Of a stretch of DNA of 64,000 bases, positions 17,153 to 25,630 are shown in pieces. The notes beneath the pieces are model-generated. The model was not told the DNA's origin, searched no databases, and saw only the letters and a program-made list of their open reading frames with translations. Source of the stretch: Sutcliffiella cohnii (GTDB lineage Bacteria; Bacillota; Bacilli; Bacillales; Bacillaceae_I); assembly GCF_002250055.1 (NCBI RefSeq), contig NZ_CP018866.1, forward strand, positions 4,150,869-4,214,868, written 5' to 3'. Within the stretch, counting starts at the first letter, position 1, and every line of letters begins with the position of its first letter. The translations under genes and the position numbers were made by a program.

Positions 17153-17356
17153 ATGGGCTACGTTTATACTTTAGTGATTGTATCAGTTATCGGATTTGTT
17201 TGTTATAAAATGTTTAAAAGAAAATCAGCACCATCTAACCGATTTACCCCATTTGATGATATAACGATGGGAAACAAGAGTGATGTAAAGCGAGATGAAC
17301 CTATTCAAGATACGAAACATCGGGTTGAATATGAGGAAAGAAAAGATAGTAAATGA
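17153..17356 (+). CDS. DUF3951-type small membrane protein
   Basis: 67 residues with one N-terminal transmembrane helix (YTLVIVSVIGFVCYKMF) followed by a polar tail with RFTPFDDITMG. The TPFDD(I)xxG motif matches my recollection of DUF3951, a Bacillus family of unknown role. A strong AAAGGAGG site lies before the ATG. The C-terminal tail is charged and probably disordered. Monocistronic, downstream of helD. Confidence 0.78.
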   Translation: MGYVYTLVIVSVIGFVCYKMFKRKSAPSNRFTPFDDITMGNKSDVKRDEPIQDTKHRVEYEERKDSK

Positions 17357-17478
17357 GATGTTTTGGTCTGTTTGGCTTGCGCGGTCATCAATTCGGATGT
17401 AGGATATCAAAAAATAACTTTGTAACTTCTACTACAAGGGTATACCTCAATATCTAAATACACCATCACTTAACTTGC

Positions 17479-17543
17479 AATTTCTGTGTGGACGAGGGAC
17501 CTAGTATAGTCCCTATGTCCAAGGTATCTGTCCCGCTGTTCAC
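17479..17543. repeat. REP-like repeat carrying an IS110-end scar
   Basis: TTTCTGTGTGGACGAGGGAC then CTAGTATAGTCCCTATGTCC. The seven bases AGTATAG after GGGACCT equal the first seven of the IS110 left end; other REPs have a single G there. Confidence 0.8.
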
Positions 17544-17561
17544 GCTTCGTCCGCTCTGCTG

Positions 17562-18557
17562 TTAGTCTCTTGGTGCTAGTTCGATGGCGGAGTTGATGGC
17601 TGCTTTCATGCTTCGGGAGTCGGCGATGTTTTTGCCGGCGATGTCGAATGCCGTTCCGTGGTCAACGGATGTGCGAACGATTCCACCTTTGAGACCGACT
17701 GTGATGTTAACGCCGTCTTCGATTCCCATTACTTTAATCGGTGCATGGCCTTGGTCATGGTAGCAAGCTACGACGATATCAAAGTCTCCTCTTGCTGCAC
17801 GGAAAAATAATGTGTCTGCTGGGTGCGGACCAGAAGCGTCTATCCCTTCACTTTTCGCTCTTTCGATACCAGGAATTAGTTTTTCTTCTTCTTCCCCATT
17901 TCCGAATAACCCATTTTCACCTGCGTGTGGGTTAATACCACAAACAGCAACACTTGGATTTTCAATACCTGCACGTGTTAGCGTGTCGTGCGCAAGCTTA
18001 ATTACTCGATACGTTCTCTCTGGATTAATCATCTCAATCGCTTTAATTAAACCAACATGAGTCGTTAAATGAATCACTTTCAAGTTAGGAGCCGTTAACA
18101 TCATCGAGAAATCTTCCGTTTCCGTTAACGTTGCTAAAATTTCTGTATGACCCGGATACAAATGTCCACCCTTATGCATTGCTTCTTTATTTAGTGGAGC
18201 TGTACAAATCGCGTTAATTTTCTTCTCTTTTGCGAGTTCCACCGCTTTTGCCACATATTGATACGCTGCATTTCCTGCTTCACCAGAAACTTCTCCGAAC
18301 GGCAAGTCACTTGGCAATAGATTTAAGTCGATACAATCAATGACGCCAACTTCATTTTTCGCTTGAGAAACTTCAGTAATAACGTTAATTTCAACATCAG
18401 CTTGTACAATCGGCTTTACTCTTTCTAACATTTTAGCGTCACCGATGACGATTGGCTGACATCTATCATAAATATCTTTATCTGTTAATGACTTCACGAT
18501 TATTTCCGGACCGATACCTGCTGCGTCCCCCATAGTGATTCCGATTACTGGTTTCAT
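17562..18557 (-). CDS. pdxA2: PdxA2-type 4-phospho-D-threonate/erythronate dehydrogenase
   Basis: A PdxA-family NAD-dependent enzyme. In four-carbon acid-sugar catabolism it oxidises and decarboxylates 4-phosphothreonate or 4-phosphoerythronate to dihydroxyacetone phosphate. Motifs are ITMGDAAGIGPEI at the N-terminus, CTAPLNKEAMHKGGHLYPGHTEILA (metal- and substrate-binding histidines), CGINPHAGENGLFG, ACYHDQGHAPIK and TSVDHGTAFDIAGK. The start codon shares one base with the stop of the upstream kinase gene, so the two are translationally coupled. The neighbouring DUF1537 kinase argues for the catabolic PdxA2 role rather than vitamin B6 synthesis. Confidence 0.9.
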   Translation of the reverse strand: MKPVIGITMGDAAGIGPEIIVKSLTDKDIYDRCQPIVIGDAKMLERVKPIVQADVEINVITEVSQAKNEVGVIDCIDLNLLPSDLPFGEVSGEAGNAAYQYVAKAVELAKEKKINAICTAPLNKEAMHKGGHLYPGHTEILATLTETEDFSMMLTAPNLKVIHLTTHVGLIKAIEMINPERTYRVIKLAHDTLTRAGIENPSVAVCGINPHAGENGLFGNGEEEEKLIPGIERAKSEGIDASGPHPADTLFFRAARGDFDIVVACYHDQGHAPIKVMGIEDGVNITVGLKGGIVRTSVDHGTAFDIAGKNIADSRSMKAAINSAIELAPRD

Positions 18558-19858
18558 TAGTTTAACACTCCTTTTAACTTATCAATCGCATGAACAAACA
18601 CTGTCTCTTTTCCGAATCCACCAGCTTTTGTAATAACATACATATTATCATGGCCAATAAATTTAGAGATAGGTACGCCAATTTCTAATTCATCATAAAG
18701 GTAAAAACCTTTAACGCCCCATAGTTCACACACTTGCTTTGCCGTATCTCCACCTGTCATCACGATACCGCAGAAAAGATTTTCTTCCATTAATTGAGCT
18801 ACCATCTCACCGAGCATTTTTACAATTTCATTACTCGTTTCGGTAAAATCAAAACCGTTCCTACTCCCAACTTCACGAGCTTGATTAACATCTTCTTGCT
18901 CTCCAGAAGAGTAAACAATCACGTCGAATCCTTTTTGCGCTGCTTCTTTTGCTTCTTTTATAACTCTTTCGATTTCAGCTGTTCTTATTGTTTCATCAGA
19001 TACCGCTTTATATGAATCAGCTTTAATACTGAAAACACCGTCTTTTTGAAGTACTCTTTTTAGCTGTTTTCTAGAATTAATATTAACGCTACCGACAACA
19101 GTTAACACCGGTTTTTCTTGTTTAGAAATCGAAAAAGCCTGTTCTTTATTATCTAAATCAAAATACGCAGGTAAATAGTTTGCAATTCCAGCCGATCCTA
19201 CCCAAGTAATGTTGTAAGTTAGTTGCTTCGTATAGGATAAAATAAGTTCTAAGTCTTCTTCCTTTTCTGAATCGACAACAATGTAAGCAATCTGTTGCTC
19301 TGCATATTGACGTAAAGCGTTTTGAATAGCTTCTAAACCACTTGTTAATATTTCTTTGTCGATTAAACCAATTTGCTTATTCGTTTGGTTTTGTAAAAGC
19401 GTAGGTATATGTGATTCAGTTACAGGTGTTTTTGGATCATTCGCGATTTCCGTTTCGTGTAAAAGCACATCATTTAAGTAGTGATATCCATTAACTACTT
19501 TCCTGCCGTTTTTAGGATACCCAGGTGCAATAAAAACAAAATCAGGTTGAACGGAATCATATATCGCTTCCACTTCCGCCCCAATATTGCCTCTCATTGT
19601 GGAATCGATTTTTTTGAAAATATTAGTAATTCCTTGACTTTTTAGTAATTGCGAAACTTCGAACGTTCTTTTATACGCATCTTCTTTATTTATAGAACGG
19701 CTATCTGTATCAAAAATGACTACCTCTGATTGTTGAACAGCTTCTTCGTCCTGACCAAATAAAACAGAAGTTTTTAAGCCGTATTTTGCTAGTTGGACGC
19801 CACTGTCATTTGCTCCTGTTAAATCATCTGCAATGATGGCTAATTTCATAGATGTCAC
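18557..19858 (-). CDS. Four-carbon acid sugar kinase (DUF1537 family)
   Basis: ATP-dependent kinase for D-threonate or erythronate (DtnK/DenK type), producing the 4-phosphate for PdxA2. The start MKLAIIADDLTGANDSGVQLAKYGLKT is the family signature, with a KKIDSTMRGN motif near residue 90 and the C-terminal nucleotide-binding MTGGDTAKQVCE and ITKAGGFGKE. The first listed start (19858) adds MTS before MKLAI; the ATG at 19849 is equally likely. The order transporter, kinase, dehydrogenase fits an acid-sugar operon. Substrate stereochemistry cannot be read from the sequence. Confidence 0.9.
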   Translation of the reverse strand: MTSMKLAIIADDLTGANDSGVQLAKYGLKTSVLFGQDEEAVQQSEVVIFDTDSRSINKEDAYKRTFEVSQLLKSQGITNIFKKIDSTMRGNIGAEVEAIYDSVQPDFVFIAPGYPKNGRKVVNGYHYLNDVLLHETEIANDPKTPVTESHIPTLLQNQTNKQIGLIDKEILTSGLEAIQNALRQYAEQQIAYIVVDSEKEEDLELILSYTKQLTYNITWVGSAGIANYLPAYFDLDNKEQAFSISKQEKPVLTVVGSVNINSRKQLKRVLQKDGVFSIKADSYKAVSDETIRTAEIERVIKEAKEAAQKGFDVIVYSSGEQEDVNQAREVGSRNGFDFTETSNEIVKMLGEMVAQLMEENLFCGIVMTGGDTAKQVCELWGVKGFYLYDELEIGVPISKFIGHDNMYVITKAGGFGKETVFVHAIDKLKGVLN

Positions 19859-19882
19859 TCCTAACGTAAATCGTAATAATAG

Positions 19883-19915
19883 AGAAAGCCATTCATAGGC
19901 ATGAATGGACTTTCT
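19883..19915 (-). terminator. Intra-operon hairpin between kdgT-like and kinase genes
   Basis: On the minus strand AGAAAGTCCATTCAT pairs with ATGAATGGCTTTCT around GCCT (one mismatch), followed by a weak T-rich stretch. It is likely a leaky terminator or RNA-stability element. Confidence 0.6.
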
Positions 19916-19932
19916 TGTATTTTTTAGTAATC

Positions 19933-20910
19933 TTACTTAAAATCAGTTTTCAATGTTTTCCCTTGCTTTTCTAAACGTTTAACAAGGAAAGCAACGAAGA
20001 TTGGTAAAAGAATAGCTGTTGTTACGACACTCGCTGCTACTTGAACTGTTGCTAATTCTGCATTCGCGGCAAAAGCTGGTGATGCTGCTGCAATTGCTGC
20101 CGGTGTAGCAACCGCATTTCCTGCCGTAGACCCTTCTGCTGCACCAACGATTGGATTCCAGTTGAACAGTTTGAATACGAAATATGCTGCCGAACCAGTA
20201 ACGAGCACTGTCATAATACCGATTATAACTCCAGATAATCCACCGTTAATGATTGCTTGATAGTTAATTCCCATGCCTAATGCGAAAGCGAAGAAAGGAA
20301 TTAACATGTCACTACCTTTACTTAAGAAATCTCTCATTTCACCATCTAAGTTACCAAGAACAAATCCAATTACGATTGGAAGTAAAACCGAGATGAAAGA
20401 AGTTAACGAGAACATTCCGTCAACGAATCCCATTGCTCCGAAAATAGATAATGCTACCATTGTTAAAAATGGTCCGTCGTTTAATGCAAGAACCGAATAT
20501 GCTGCTTTGTCATCTGCTTTACCGTACTGTCCAACTAATGCCATATATAATCCGCCGTTACTGTTCGTCATTGCGGCAATAATAGCGATTGGTACTAATC
20601 CATAAAAAAGTCCGTCATTTCCTGCCATTGCGAATGCTAGTAAACCGATTGCGGCACCAACAAGCCATTTAACAAATAATAATGTTGCACCTTTCCCAAC
20701 AGAAACACCGATGTTTCGAACGTTAATTTGAGCACCTGCACATAGTAAGAATAGAGCAATTAACGTGCTGGCACCGTTTACAAATAATGCCTCTGTAAAG
20801 TTTCCGATACGTAGTAAGTCTGGTGCAAATGTATTGATTGTTGCAGCTAATAGTAATGGAACAACCATCATACCACCAGGAATTCTATCTAATGTTTGTT
20901 TGATCTTCAT
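19933..20910 (-). CDS. kdgT: KdgT-family transporter (2-keto-3-deoxygluconate permease family)
   Basis: About ten hydrophobic segments over 325 residues. The start IKQTLDRIPGGMMVVPLLLAATINTFAP and AMTNSNGGLYMALVGQYG are typical of KdgT permeases, which import sugar acids with protons. In this setting the substrate is probably D-threonate, erythronate or a related acid rather than ketodeoxygluconate (inference from neighbours). GGGGG site 9 bases before the ATG. First gene of the catabolic operon, with a 240-bp control region upstream containing several palindromes. Confidence 0.88.
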   Translation of the reverse strand: MKIKQTLDRIPGGMMVVPLLLAATINTFAPDLLRIGNFTEALFVNGASTLIALFLLCAGAQINVRNIGVSVGKGATLLFVKWLVGAAIGLLAFAMAGNDGLFYGLVPIAIIAAMTNSNGGLYMALVGQYGKADDKAAYSVLALNDGPFLTMVALSIFGAMGFVDGMFSLTSFISVLLPIVIGFVLGNLDGEMRDFLSKGSDMLIPFFAFALGMGINYQAIINGGLSGVIIGIMTVLVTGSAAYFVFKLFNWNPIVGAAEGSTAGNAVATPAAIAAASPAFAANAELATVQVAASVVTTAILLPIFVAFLVKRLEKQGKTLKTDFK

Positions 20911-20940
20911 GGTGAAACCCCCTTAAAGTATTTAAATTGA

Positions 20941-20955
20941 GGACAAATTGTGTCC
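20941..20955. promoter_or_regulatory. Palindrome in the kdgT leader
   Basis: GGACA-AATTG-TGTCC, an inverted repeat 30 bases before the kdgT start. Candidate operator or leader hairpin. Confidence 0.4.
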
Positions 20956-20973
20956 GTGTGAAATTGTAAATAA

Positions 20974-21064
20974 ATGAAAGCGTATAAAATATTAGGTAAA
21001 AAAATAAAAATGCGTTTAATAATGCAACAATTTGTTTTATATTCATTTTTTAATACGCTTACAT
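20974..21064. promoter_or_regulatory. Pair of inverted ATGWAAGCGTAT sites (cre-like)
   Basis: ATGAAAGCGTAT (20974-20985) and, inverted, ATACGCTTACAT (21053-21064). Each resembles the CcpA cre consensus with two mismatches. The second begins just downstream of the -10 box of the kdgT promoter, a repressing position. Confidence 0.5.
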
Positions 21065-21070
21065 TTACTG

Positions 21071-21098
21071 ATTATAAACTCATTGTTTGAAAAAGCAA
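21071..21098 (-). promoter_or_regulatory. Sigma-A-like promoter of the acid-sugar operon
   Basis: TTGCTT (21093-21098) and TATAAT (21071-21076) with a 16-base spacer. No -24/-12 sigma-54 promoter is visible between the regulator and kdgT. Confidence 0.55.
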
Positions 21099-21135
21099 TA
21101 CATAATTACAAATAAAAAACAAAAAAATAAATAAC

Positions 21136-21150
21136 GTTGCAAATTGCAAC
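21136..21150. promoter_or_regulatory. Perfect palindrome GTTGCAA-A-TTGCAAC
   Basis: Lies between the regulator's stop and the kdgT promoter, about 40 bases upstream of the -35 box. A related AATGCAACAATTTG lies at 21021-21034. Candidate activator site. Confidence 0.5.
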
Positions 21151-21151
21151 A

Positions 21152-22885
21152 TTATTTAATCTTTCGCCATAATGTTGTTCGATTAATTCCTAATCTTTTA
21201 GCTGCTGCAGTTTGGTTCATGTTTTCTTCTTTTAACACTTGAAGAATAATGTCCTTTTCAATTTCTTCTAATGTTTTGGTGAAATCTATGCTAGTTGCTT
21301 TTCCTGTGCCTACTGGGAGAAATCTTTGTAAATGATAATCGATAAAGTCTCCTTCCGATGCATTTACCATTTTCTTCACGACTGCTTTTAACTCCGTAAC
21401 GTTACCTGGCCAATCATACGAAAAGAACTGTTGTAAAAAGTCTTCCTTTATCCCAACAAGTTGTTTTCCATAGCGAGTATTGTATTGCATAATAAAGATT
21501 CTTATTAGCTCTTCTAAATCTTCCGTTCGTTCCCTTAACGGCGGTATGTTAAGGAAGTTAACGTCTTGAAAGTCATCTAATAGTTTTGTTTCCAGAGCGT
21601 GTCGGTCGAGGTCAAATCCAAAAATAAACCTTATTCCCCTGTTCACCTCTATTAGATTCCATACATTTTTTTGGACGGGATCGGAAAGCAATTCTAAACC
21701 TTTTATATATACCGTTCCTTTTTCAATCTGTTGAAGAGAAGAGCTTATTTCAGAAACCGTATGATCGGACTCTTCTACTATCGTTACATGTAAAAAAGAG
21801 TGAGGGCCTTTCTCTCTTTCTCGGTGGATAGTAGAGGCTAGAAATGTTTTTCCTACTCCTTTTTCTCCACTTATGATGATAGGCTCATTCGTTTGTGATA
21901 ATGATTTTGCTTGGCCAATTAATAATTTCATCTGTTCACTATGAGTGACAAATTGAGCAAATGATGTATTAGGAGCCTGGTCGCTCGACACTTTCACACT
22001 ACTTTCATCCGTTATTACTTTCGAAAGCTTTATATAGTAATAAGTAATTCCTAAATGTCCGAATTGGTCCGTTGTTAAATGGTAGCTCTCCCCTTGTATG
22101 ACCAAGTCTCTATGAGATGGATGAAAATCAAAAGCATCAAGACCAAACTCCTTAGGTAATTGAAAAATAGAGGTACCAATTACCGGTCTTTTATCTGAAT
22201 AAACTGCTTGTGAAAAAGCGCTATTGGCATACGTAATTTCTCCACTTTCCAGGAAAATAGCAATGCCATCATTTATGTCGTTTAGTAAAGCTTGATAAAT
22301 CGAATGATTACGTTTTGTTTGCTCTACCGCCCAATGCAAGTGCTTCACTTGTTGAAAAGCCTCTAGAACAGCTTCCCTTCCAGAAGTCATAATCATCCCT
22401 TGCAAACCGAATGATTCCGCCGTATTTACAGTAATGGTGTCACCTAAAATTACTTGTGCACCATTTTCATACGCTTCCTTCACGGCATTTTTCACTTCCG
22501 CTTCCTGTTCTATCATCGTATATTCTAAATGAATGTTAAGTAAATTAGCGACAGACAAAATACCGTTGCACAGATTCGGGAAACCGATTAAATGCACTTT
22601 CATTTTGTAATCTTTAATAAGCGTTAACGTTCGTAACATATCGTAACCAGACAAATGAACTTCGACGACCGGAATGTCTGTATACTGCTTAATGATTTTC
22701 GCCGTACCACCACGACTAATAATGAACTGTATCCCTTGATCCTTATACGCATTCAGAACAGGGATAGCAGCACTCAAATCCGCTTCTTCTATTAAAAGCT
22801 CCAAATCCGACTGCTGCTTCCCTAAAACTGTTGCCAATTCCTTCAACCCACGATAAGGTGCGATAAAAAGCGTCCTAATTCCCAT
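21152..22885 (-). CDS. PrpR-N/AAA+ transcriptional regulator of the acid-sugar operon
   Basis: About 578 residues. The PrpR_N receptor domain comes first (about 1-185, with IQFIISRGGTAKIIKQYTDIPVVEV), then a PAS-like domain (about 200-300), a sigma-54-activator-type AAA+ domain (ISGEKGVGKTFLAS, PPLRERTEDL, YDWPGNVTELK) and a Fis-type HTH (NQTAAAKRLGINRTTLWRKIK). The AAA+ domain is degenerate: the GAFTGA loop is absent and the Walker B region reads GTVYIKGLELL instead of GTLFLDEI. It therefore probably acts with sigma-A. An N-terminal extension from 22981 is only REP translation; GAGGAG precedes the ATG at 22885. Confidence 0.88.
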   Translation of the reverse strand: MGIRTLFIAPYRGLKELATVLGKQQSDLELLIEEADLSAAIPVLNAYKDQGIQFIISRGGTAKIIKQYTDIPVVEVHLSGYDMLRTLTLIKDYKMKVHLIGFPNLCNGILSVANLLNIHLEYTMIEQEAEVKNAVKEAYENGAQVILGDTITVNTAESFGLQGMIMTSGREAVLEAFQQVKHLHWAVEQTKRNHSIYQALLNDINDGIAIFLESGEITYANSAFSQAVYSDKRPVIGTSIFQLPKEFGLDAFDFHPSHRDLVIQGESYHLTTDQFGHLGITYYYIKLSKVITDESSVKVSSDQAPNTSFAQFVTHSEQMKLLIGQAKSLSQTNEPIIISGEKGVGKTFLASTIHREREKGPHSFLHVTIVEESDHTVSEISSSLQQIEKGTVYIKGLELLSDPVQKNVWNLIEVNRGIRFIFGFDLDRHALETKLLDDFQDVNFLNIPPLRERTEDLEELIRIFIMQYNTRYGKQLVGIKEDFLQQFFSYDWPGNVTELKAVVKKMVNASEGDFIDYHLQRFLPVGTGKATSIDFTKTLEEIEKDIILQVLKEENMNQTAAAKRLGINRTTLWRKIK

Positions 22886-22931
22886 AAAAATTGCTCCTCT
22901 GTTGCATTTTGTTACACCCATTATACCACAA

Positions 22932-22996
22932 TGGGACGCGGGGACAGGTCCCTCGTCCACTGTATGCGTCACGCTGTCCACACATTTTTTGGAAAT
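22932..22996. repeat. REP-like repeat, two units
   Basis: GGGACGCGGGGACAGGTCC then CTCGTCCACTG, followed by CACGCTGTCCACAC and TTTTTTGGAAATT. Confidence 0.85.
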
Positions 22997-23087
22997 TACA
23001 CATTCTAATGCTTCGAATCCTTCCCATCCCCATCTAAATTTAGCGAATATAAAAAAGAGAAGTGCGACTACACTTCCCCTTAATTAA

Positions 23088-23120
23088 TTTCCATTATTTG
23101 CGCGGACACGAGACCTGTCC
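23088..23120. repeat. REP-like repeat, left half at the IS4-like element
   Basis: TTTCCATTATTTGCGCGG then ACACGAGACCTGTCC. Its last 11 bases form the left target duplication. Confidence 0.8.
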
Positions 23121-24585
23121 ACTAGCGTTGCATGACTTTCAAAAAAATCCATAATTTCAATAATTATGGATTTACATTTAATAAAAAAACTCCTATTGTA
23201 GAATGTGTGACCTTGTTTTGTTCCCTTAAACAAACAAGTCATCTACAAAGGAGCTTTAAAAATGAATAAAGATAGTATAGAACGTGAAATGCTTATTTGT
23301 CAATGTTTATCACTTCTTCCTACTGAGGATTTTGATTGTCCATTATTGGATTATAGTAACTATAAACTTTCAACTAAATCATTGGTTAAAACTTTTGTAG
23401 CTGCTCAACTGGATCATTGGAGTTCCTATAGCCATATGGAAGAAAAGCTTGGGGCTTATCCAGAGCTTCGTATGGAAATTGGGATAGAGGAAATTAGTAG
23501 ATCACAGTTAAGCCGTAAAATTAACGAACTGCCAACTGAACTAGTACAAAAACTATGTATAAAAGTTGTAGAGAAACTCTCTCAACTTACTAAAGGGTTA
23601 AAGGGACTTCCAAATGGGTTAGGTAGGTTACGAATTATTGATTCTACTGAAATAAAGTTACCTCATAATTTATGTGACTGGGCAAAGATTTCGAAGAAGA
23701 AAACTGGCGTTAAAATGCATACAAGACTAATGGTTGCGTCACCCGATGTTGTATATGCAGACAAGATTGTACCATCTTCCGGAAGGTTAAGTGATTTTGA
23801 AAGTTCGGATGTAATGATAGAAGAATCAGACTATATCTATATAATGGACCGTGGCTACCCTTCAAGAGAGAATCTGCAATCCTGGCAAGCGAAGGAGATA
23901 TCGTTTGTAGCACGGGTATCCAAGTCACTGCGATTGGGTATCTTGGAAGAATATACACCTACCCACTCATCCGTGGTTCAAGACGCAAAAGTATCCTATA
24001 CTGTTTCTCAACCACCAGTTCGGTACGTAGAATTCATCGATGAAAAACAAAGAACGTATAGAATTCTAACGAATAGATTTGACCTCACAGATCAACAAAT
24101 AATGGAATTATATCGAGCAAGATGGACGATAGAGTTGTTCTTTAAATGGATCAAACAGCACTTAAGATTTACAAAAATATGGAGTACAAAGCCGCAAGGA
24201 ATATGGAATCAAATGTTTTTAGCCTTGATTGCATATGGGTTAACTTTAATCGTTAAACTCCAAACTAACTCTAAAAAGACACCTTGGGAATTCTTTAGAC
24301 TACTACAAACCTATCTGTTTAAAACAGTTAACTCATTTGAAAAAGCTCTAAATATCAAAAAGAAAAGAACGTCCAAAGGAAGACAAAAGTTGACACCGGA
24401 ACTTGGTAATGTAGCTATGGATAAAAAGGGAATTAAAAAAAGAAAACGAAGATAACTAATTCACAATTGTAAAAAAAGGGAACAAGGTCGAATGCAACCT
24501 CGTTTCCCTTTTTTCTCTATCAGGATAAAAGCAACTCAAAAAAAATTACATAAATTCAATTTACCAACAAACACGCAAGGCTAGT
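23121..24585 (+). mobile_element. IS4-family-like insertion sequence
   Basis: 1465 bp. The ends are ACTAGCGTTGCATG and (reverse complement) ACTAGCCTTGCGTG. An imperfect 11-bp duplication flanks it: GAGACCTGTCC (23110-23120) and GGGACCTGCCC (24586-24596), both from the REP centre. One transposase gene, with an internal terminator-like hairpin near 24475-24512. Confidence 0.88.
23262..24455 (+). CDS. IS4-family DDE transposase
   Basis: 397 residues. The catalytic acids are in RIIDSTEIKL (near residue 128), IYIMDRGYPS (near 193) and YRARWTIELFFKWIKQHL (near 285; the Y-(2)-R-(3)-E-(6)-K signature of IS4 transposases). The N-terminal helical domain (LLPTEDFD...SYSHMEEKLG) is as in many Bacillus IS4 elements, and the C-terminus is basic. 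AAGGAG site before the ATG. The reading frame is intact, so the element may be active. Confidence 0.9.
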   Translation: MNKDSIEREMLICQCLSLLPTEDFDCPLLDYSNYKLSTKSLVKTFVAAQLDHWSSYSHMEEKLGAYPELRMEIGIEEISRSQLSRKINELPTELVQKLCIKVVEKLSQLTKGLKGLPNGLGRLRIIDSTEIKLPHNLCDWAKISKKKTGVKMHTRLMVASPDVVYADKIVPSSGRLSDFESSDVMIEESDYIYIMDRGYPSRENLQSWQAKEISFVARVSKSLRLGILEEYTPTHSSVVQDAKVSYTVSQPPVRYVEFIDEKQRTYRILTNRFDLTDQQIMELYRARWTIELFFKWIKQHLRFTKIWSTKPQGIWNQMFLALIAYGLTLIVKLQTNSKKTPWEFFRLLQTYLFKTVNSFEKALNIKKKRTSKGRQKLTPELGNVAMDKKGIKKRKRR

Positions 24586-24627
24586 GGGACCTGCCCCTCC
24601 GTCCACGGTATGTGTCCCGATGTCCAC
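24586..24627. repeat. REP-like repeat, right half at the IS4-like element
   Basis: GGGACCTGCCCCTCCGTCC then ACGGTATGTGTCCCGATGTCCAC. Confidence 0.85.
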
Positions 24628-24697
24628 AAAACGTGACAGTTCTAACAACCAATAGTAGAATAAGAGGAATGTTACAACTTAGAAGGAGATAATAGAT

Positions 24698-25519
24698 ATG
24701 ACATATAAAATGATTGTGTTAGATTTGGATGATACGTTGCTTCGGGATGATCATACAATTTCGGTTCGTACGAAGGAAGCTTTAATGAAGGCGCAGGAGA
24801 ATGGTGTTAAAGTTGTGTTGGCTTCTGGGCGACCGACGTATGGCATGCTACCAATTGCGGATGAACTTGATCTAGATAAATATGGCAGCTTCATCCTCTC
24901 CTTTAACGGCGGAAAAATTATTAATTATGAAACGAAAGAGGAAATGTTTAGTAGCACCCTTCCGTTACCAGCGATTAAAAAGCTGTATGATTTAAGCCAG
25001 CGTGAAGGTGTTGATATTCATACGTATGTGGGGGATGAGATTATTGCTGAATCTGATAACCCTTATACTAGAATAGAATCTGATCTAACTAGATTACCGA
25101 TTCATTTCGTTAATAGTTTTGTAGAAGGTGTCCAAGAAGAAGTGGTGAAAGTGTTAATGGTTGGTGACCCTGACAAGATGAAGAGCATTACCGAAAGGCT
25201 TCAGATCGAATTAGCGGATGAGTTTAGTGTGATGCGTTCCAAACCTTTCTTCCTAGAATTCACGGAAAAAGGAGTAACAAAAGGGACAAGCTTAAACCAA
25301 TTAATCCAACATTTAGGAATTAAAAGAGAAGAAGTTATTGCGATGGGCGATAGCTATAACGATCAAGAAATGATTGAATTCGTTGGACTTGGCGTTGCAA
25401 TGGGGAATGCTCCTGACGATATAAAGAAAATCGCTGACCATGTAACGGACACGAATATGAATGACGGTGTAGCGAAAGTAGTGGAAGAGTTTGTGTTGAA
25501 GAATTTCGTTAACGTTTAA
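24698..25519 (+). CDS. Cof-type HAD-IIB family phosphatase
   Basis: Predicted phosphatase of sugar phosphates, flavin mononucleotide or related small metabolites. HAD motif I is VLDLDDTLLRDD (near residue 7), motif II LASGRP, and motif IV AMGDSYNDQEMIEFVGLGVAMGNA, with a C2B cap in between. 273 residues, near the usual 265-290. A GAAGGAG site lies 8 bases upstream. YidA/YkrA-like; the substrate cannot be assigned. Stand-alone gene followed by a terminator. Confidence 0.9.
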   Translation: MTYKMIVLDLDDTLLRDDHTISVRTKEALMKAQENGVKVVLASGRPTYGMLPIADELDLDKYGSFILSFNGGKIINYETKEEMFSSTLPLPAIKKLYDLSQREGVDIHTYVGDEIIAESDNPYTRIESDLTRLPIHFVNSFVEGVQEEVVKVLMVGDPDKMKSITERLQIELADEFSVMRSKPFFLEFTEKGVTKGTSLNQLIQHLGIKREEVIAMGDSYNDQEMIEFVGLGVAMGNAPDDIKKIADHVTDTNMNDGVAKVVEEFVLKNFVNV

Positions 25520-25590
25520 TTGGAAAACTGCACGGATGGGTGAAGGAAGTTTGTGCGTGCAATAATTGTTATTAAGAGAAATAAACAAAT

Positions 25591-25616
25591 GAAAAGACTC
25601 CGATTCGAGTCTTTTC
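25591..25616. terminator. Terminator between convergent genes
   Basis: Perfect stem GAAAAGACTC/GAGTCTTTTC with a CGATTC loop. Its T tracts lie within the stem on both strands. Confidence 0.7.
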
Positions 25617-25630
25617 ATCCTTTATTTCCG

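Noticed and set aside
131-17543. Possible CRISPR array in the repeated GTCCC/GTGGAC units
   Set aside because: The units are dispersed singly over kilobases, are palindromic, lack regular spacers, and there are no cas genes.
21071-21151. Sigma-54 promoter before kdgT
   Set aside because: Looked for GG-N10-GC; the nearest stretch (TTGTAATTATGTATTGC) lacks the -24 GG, whereas a sigma-A promoter is present.
22886-22981. N-terminal extension of the acid-sugar regulator
   Set aside because: REP-derived residues (SVTHTVDEGPVPASH) without a ribosome site; the conserved start is at 22885.
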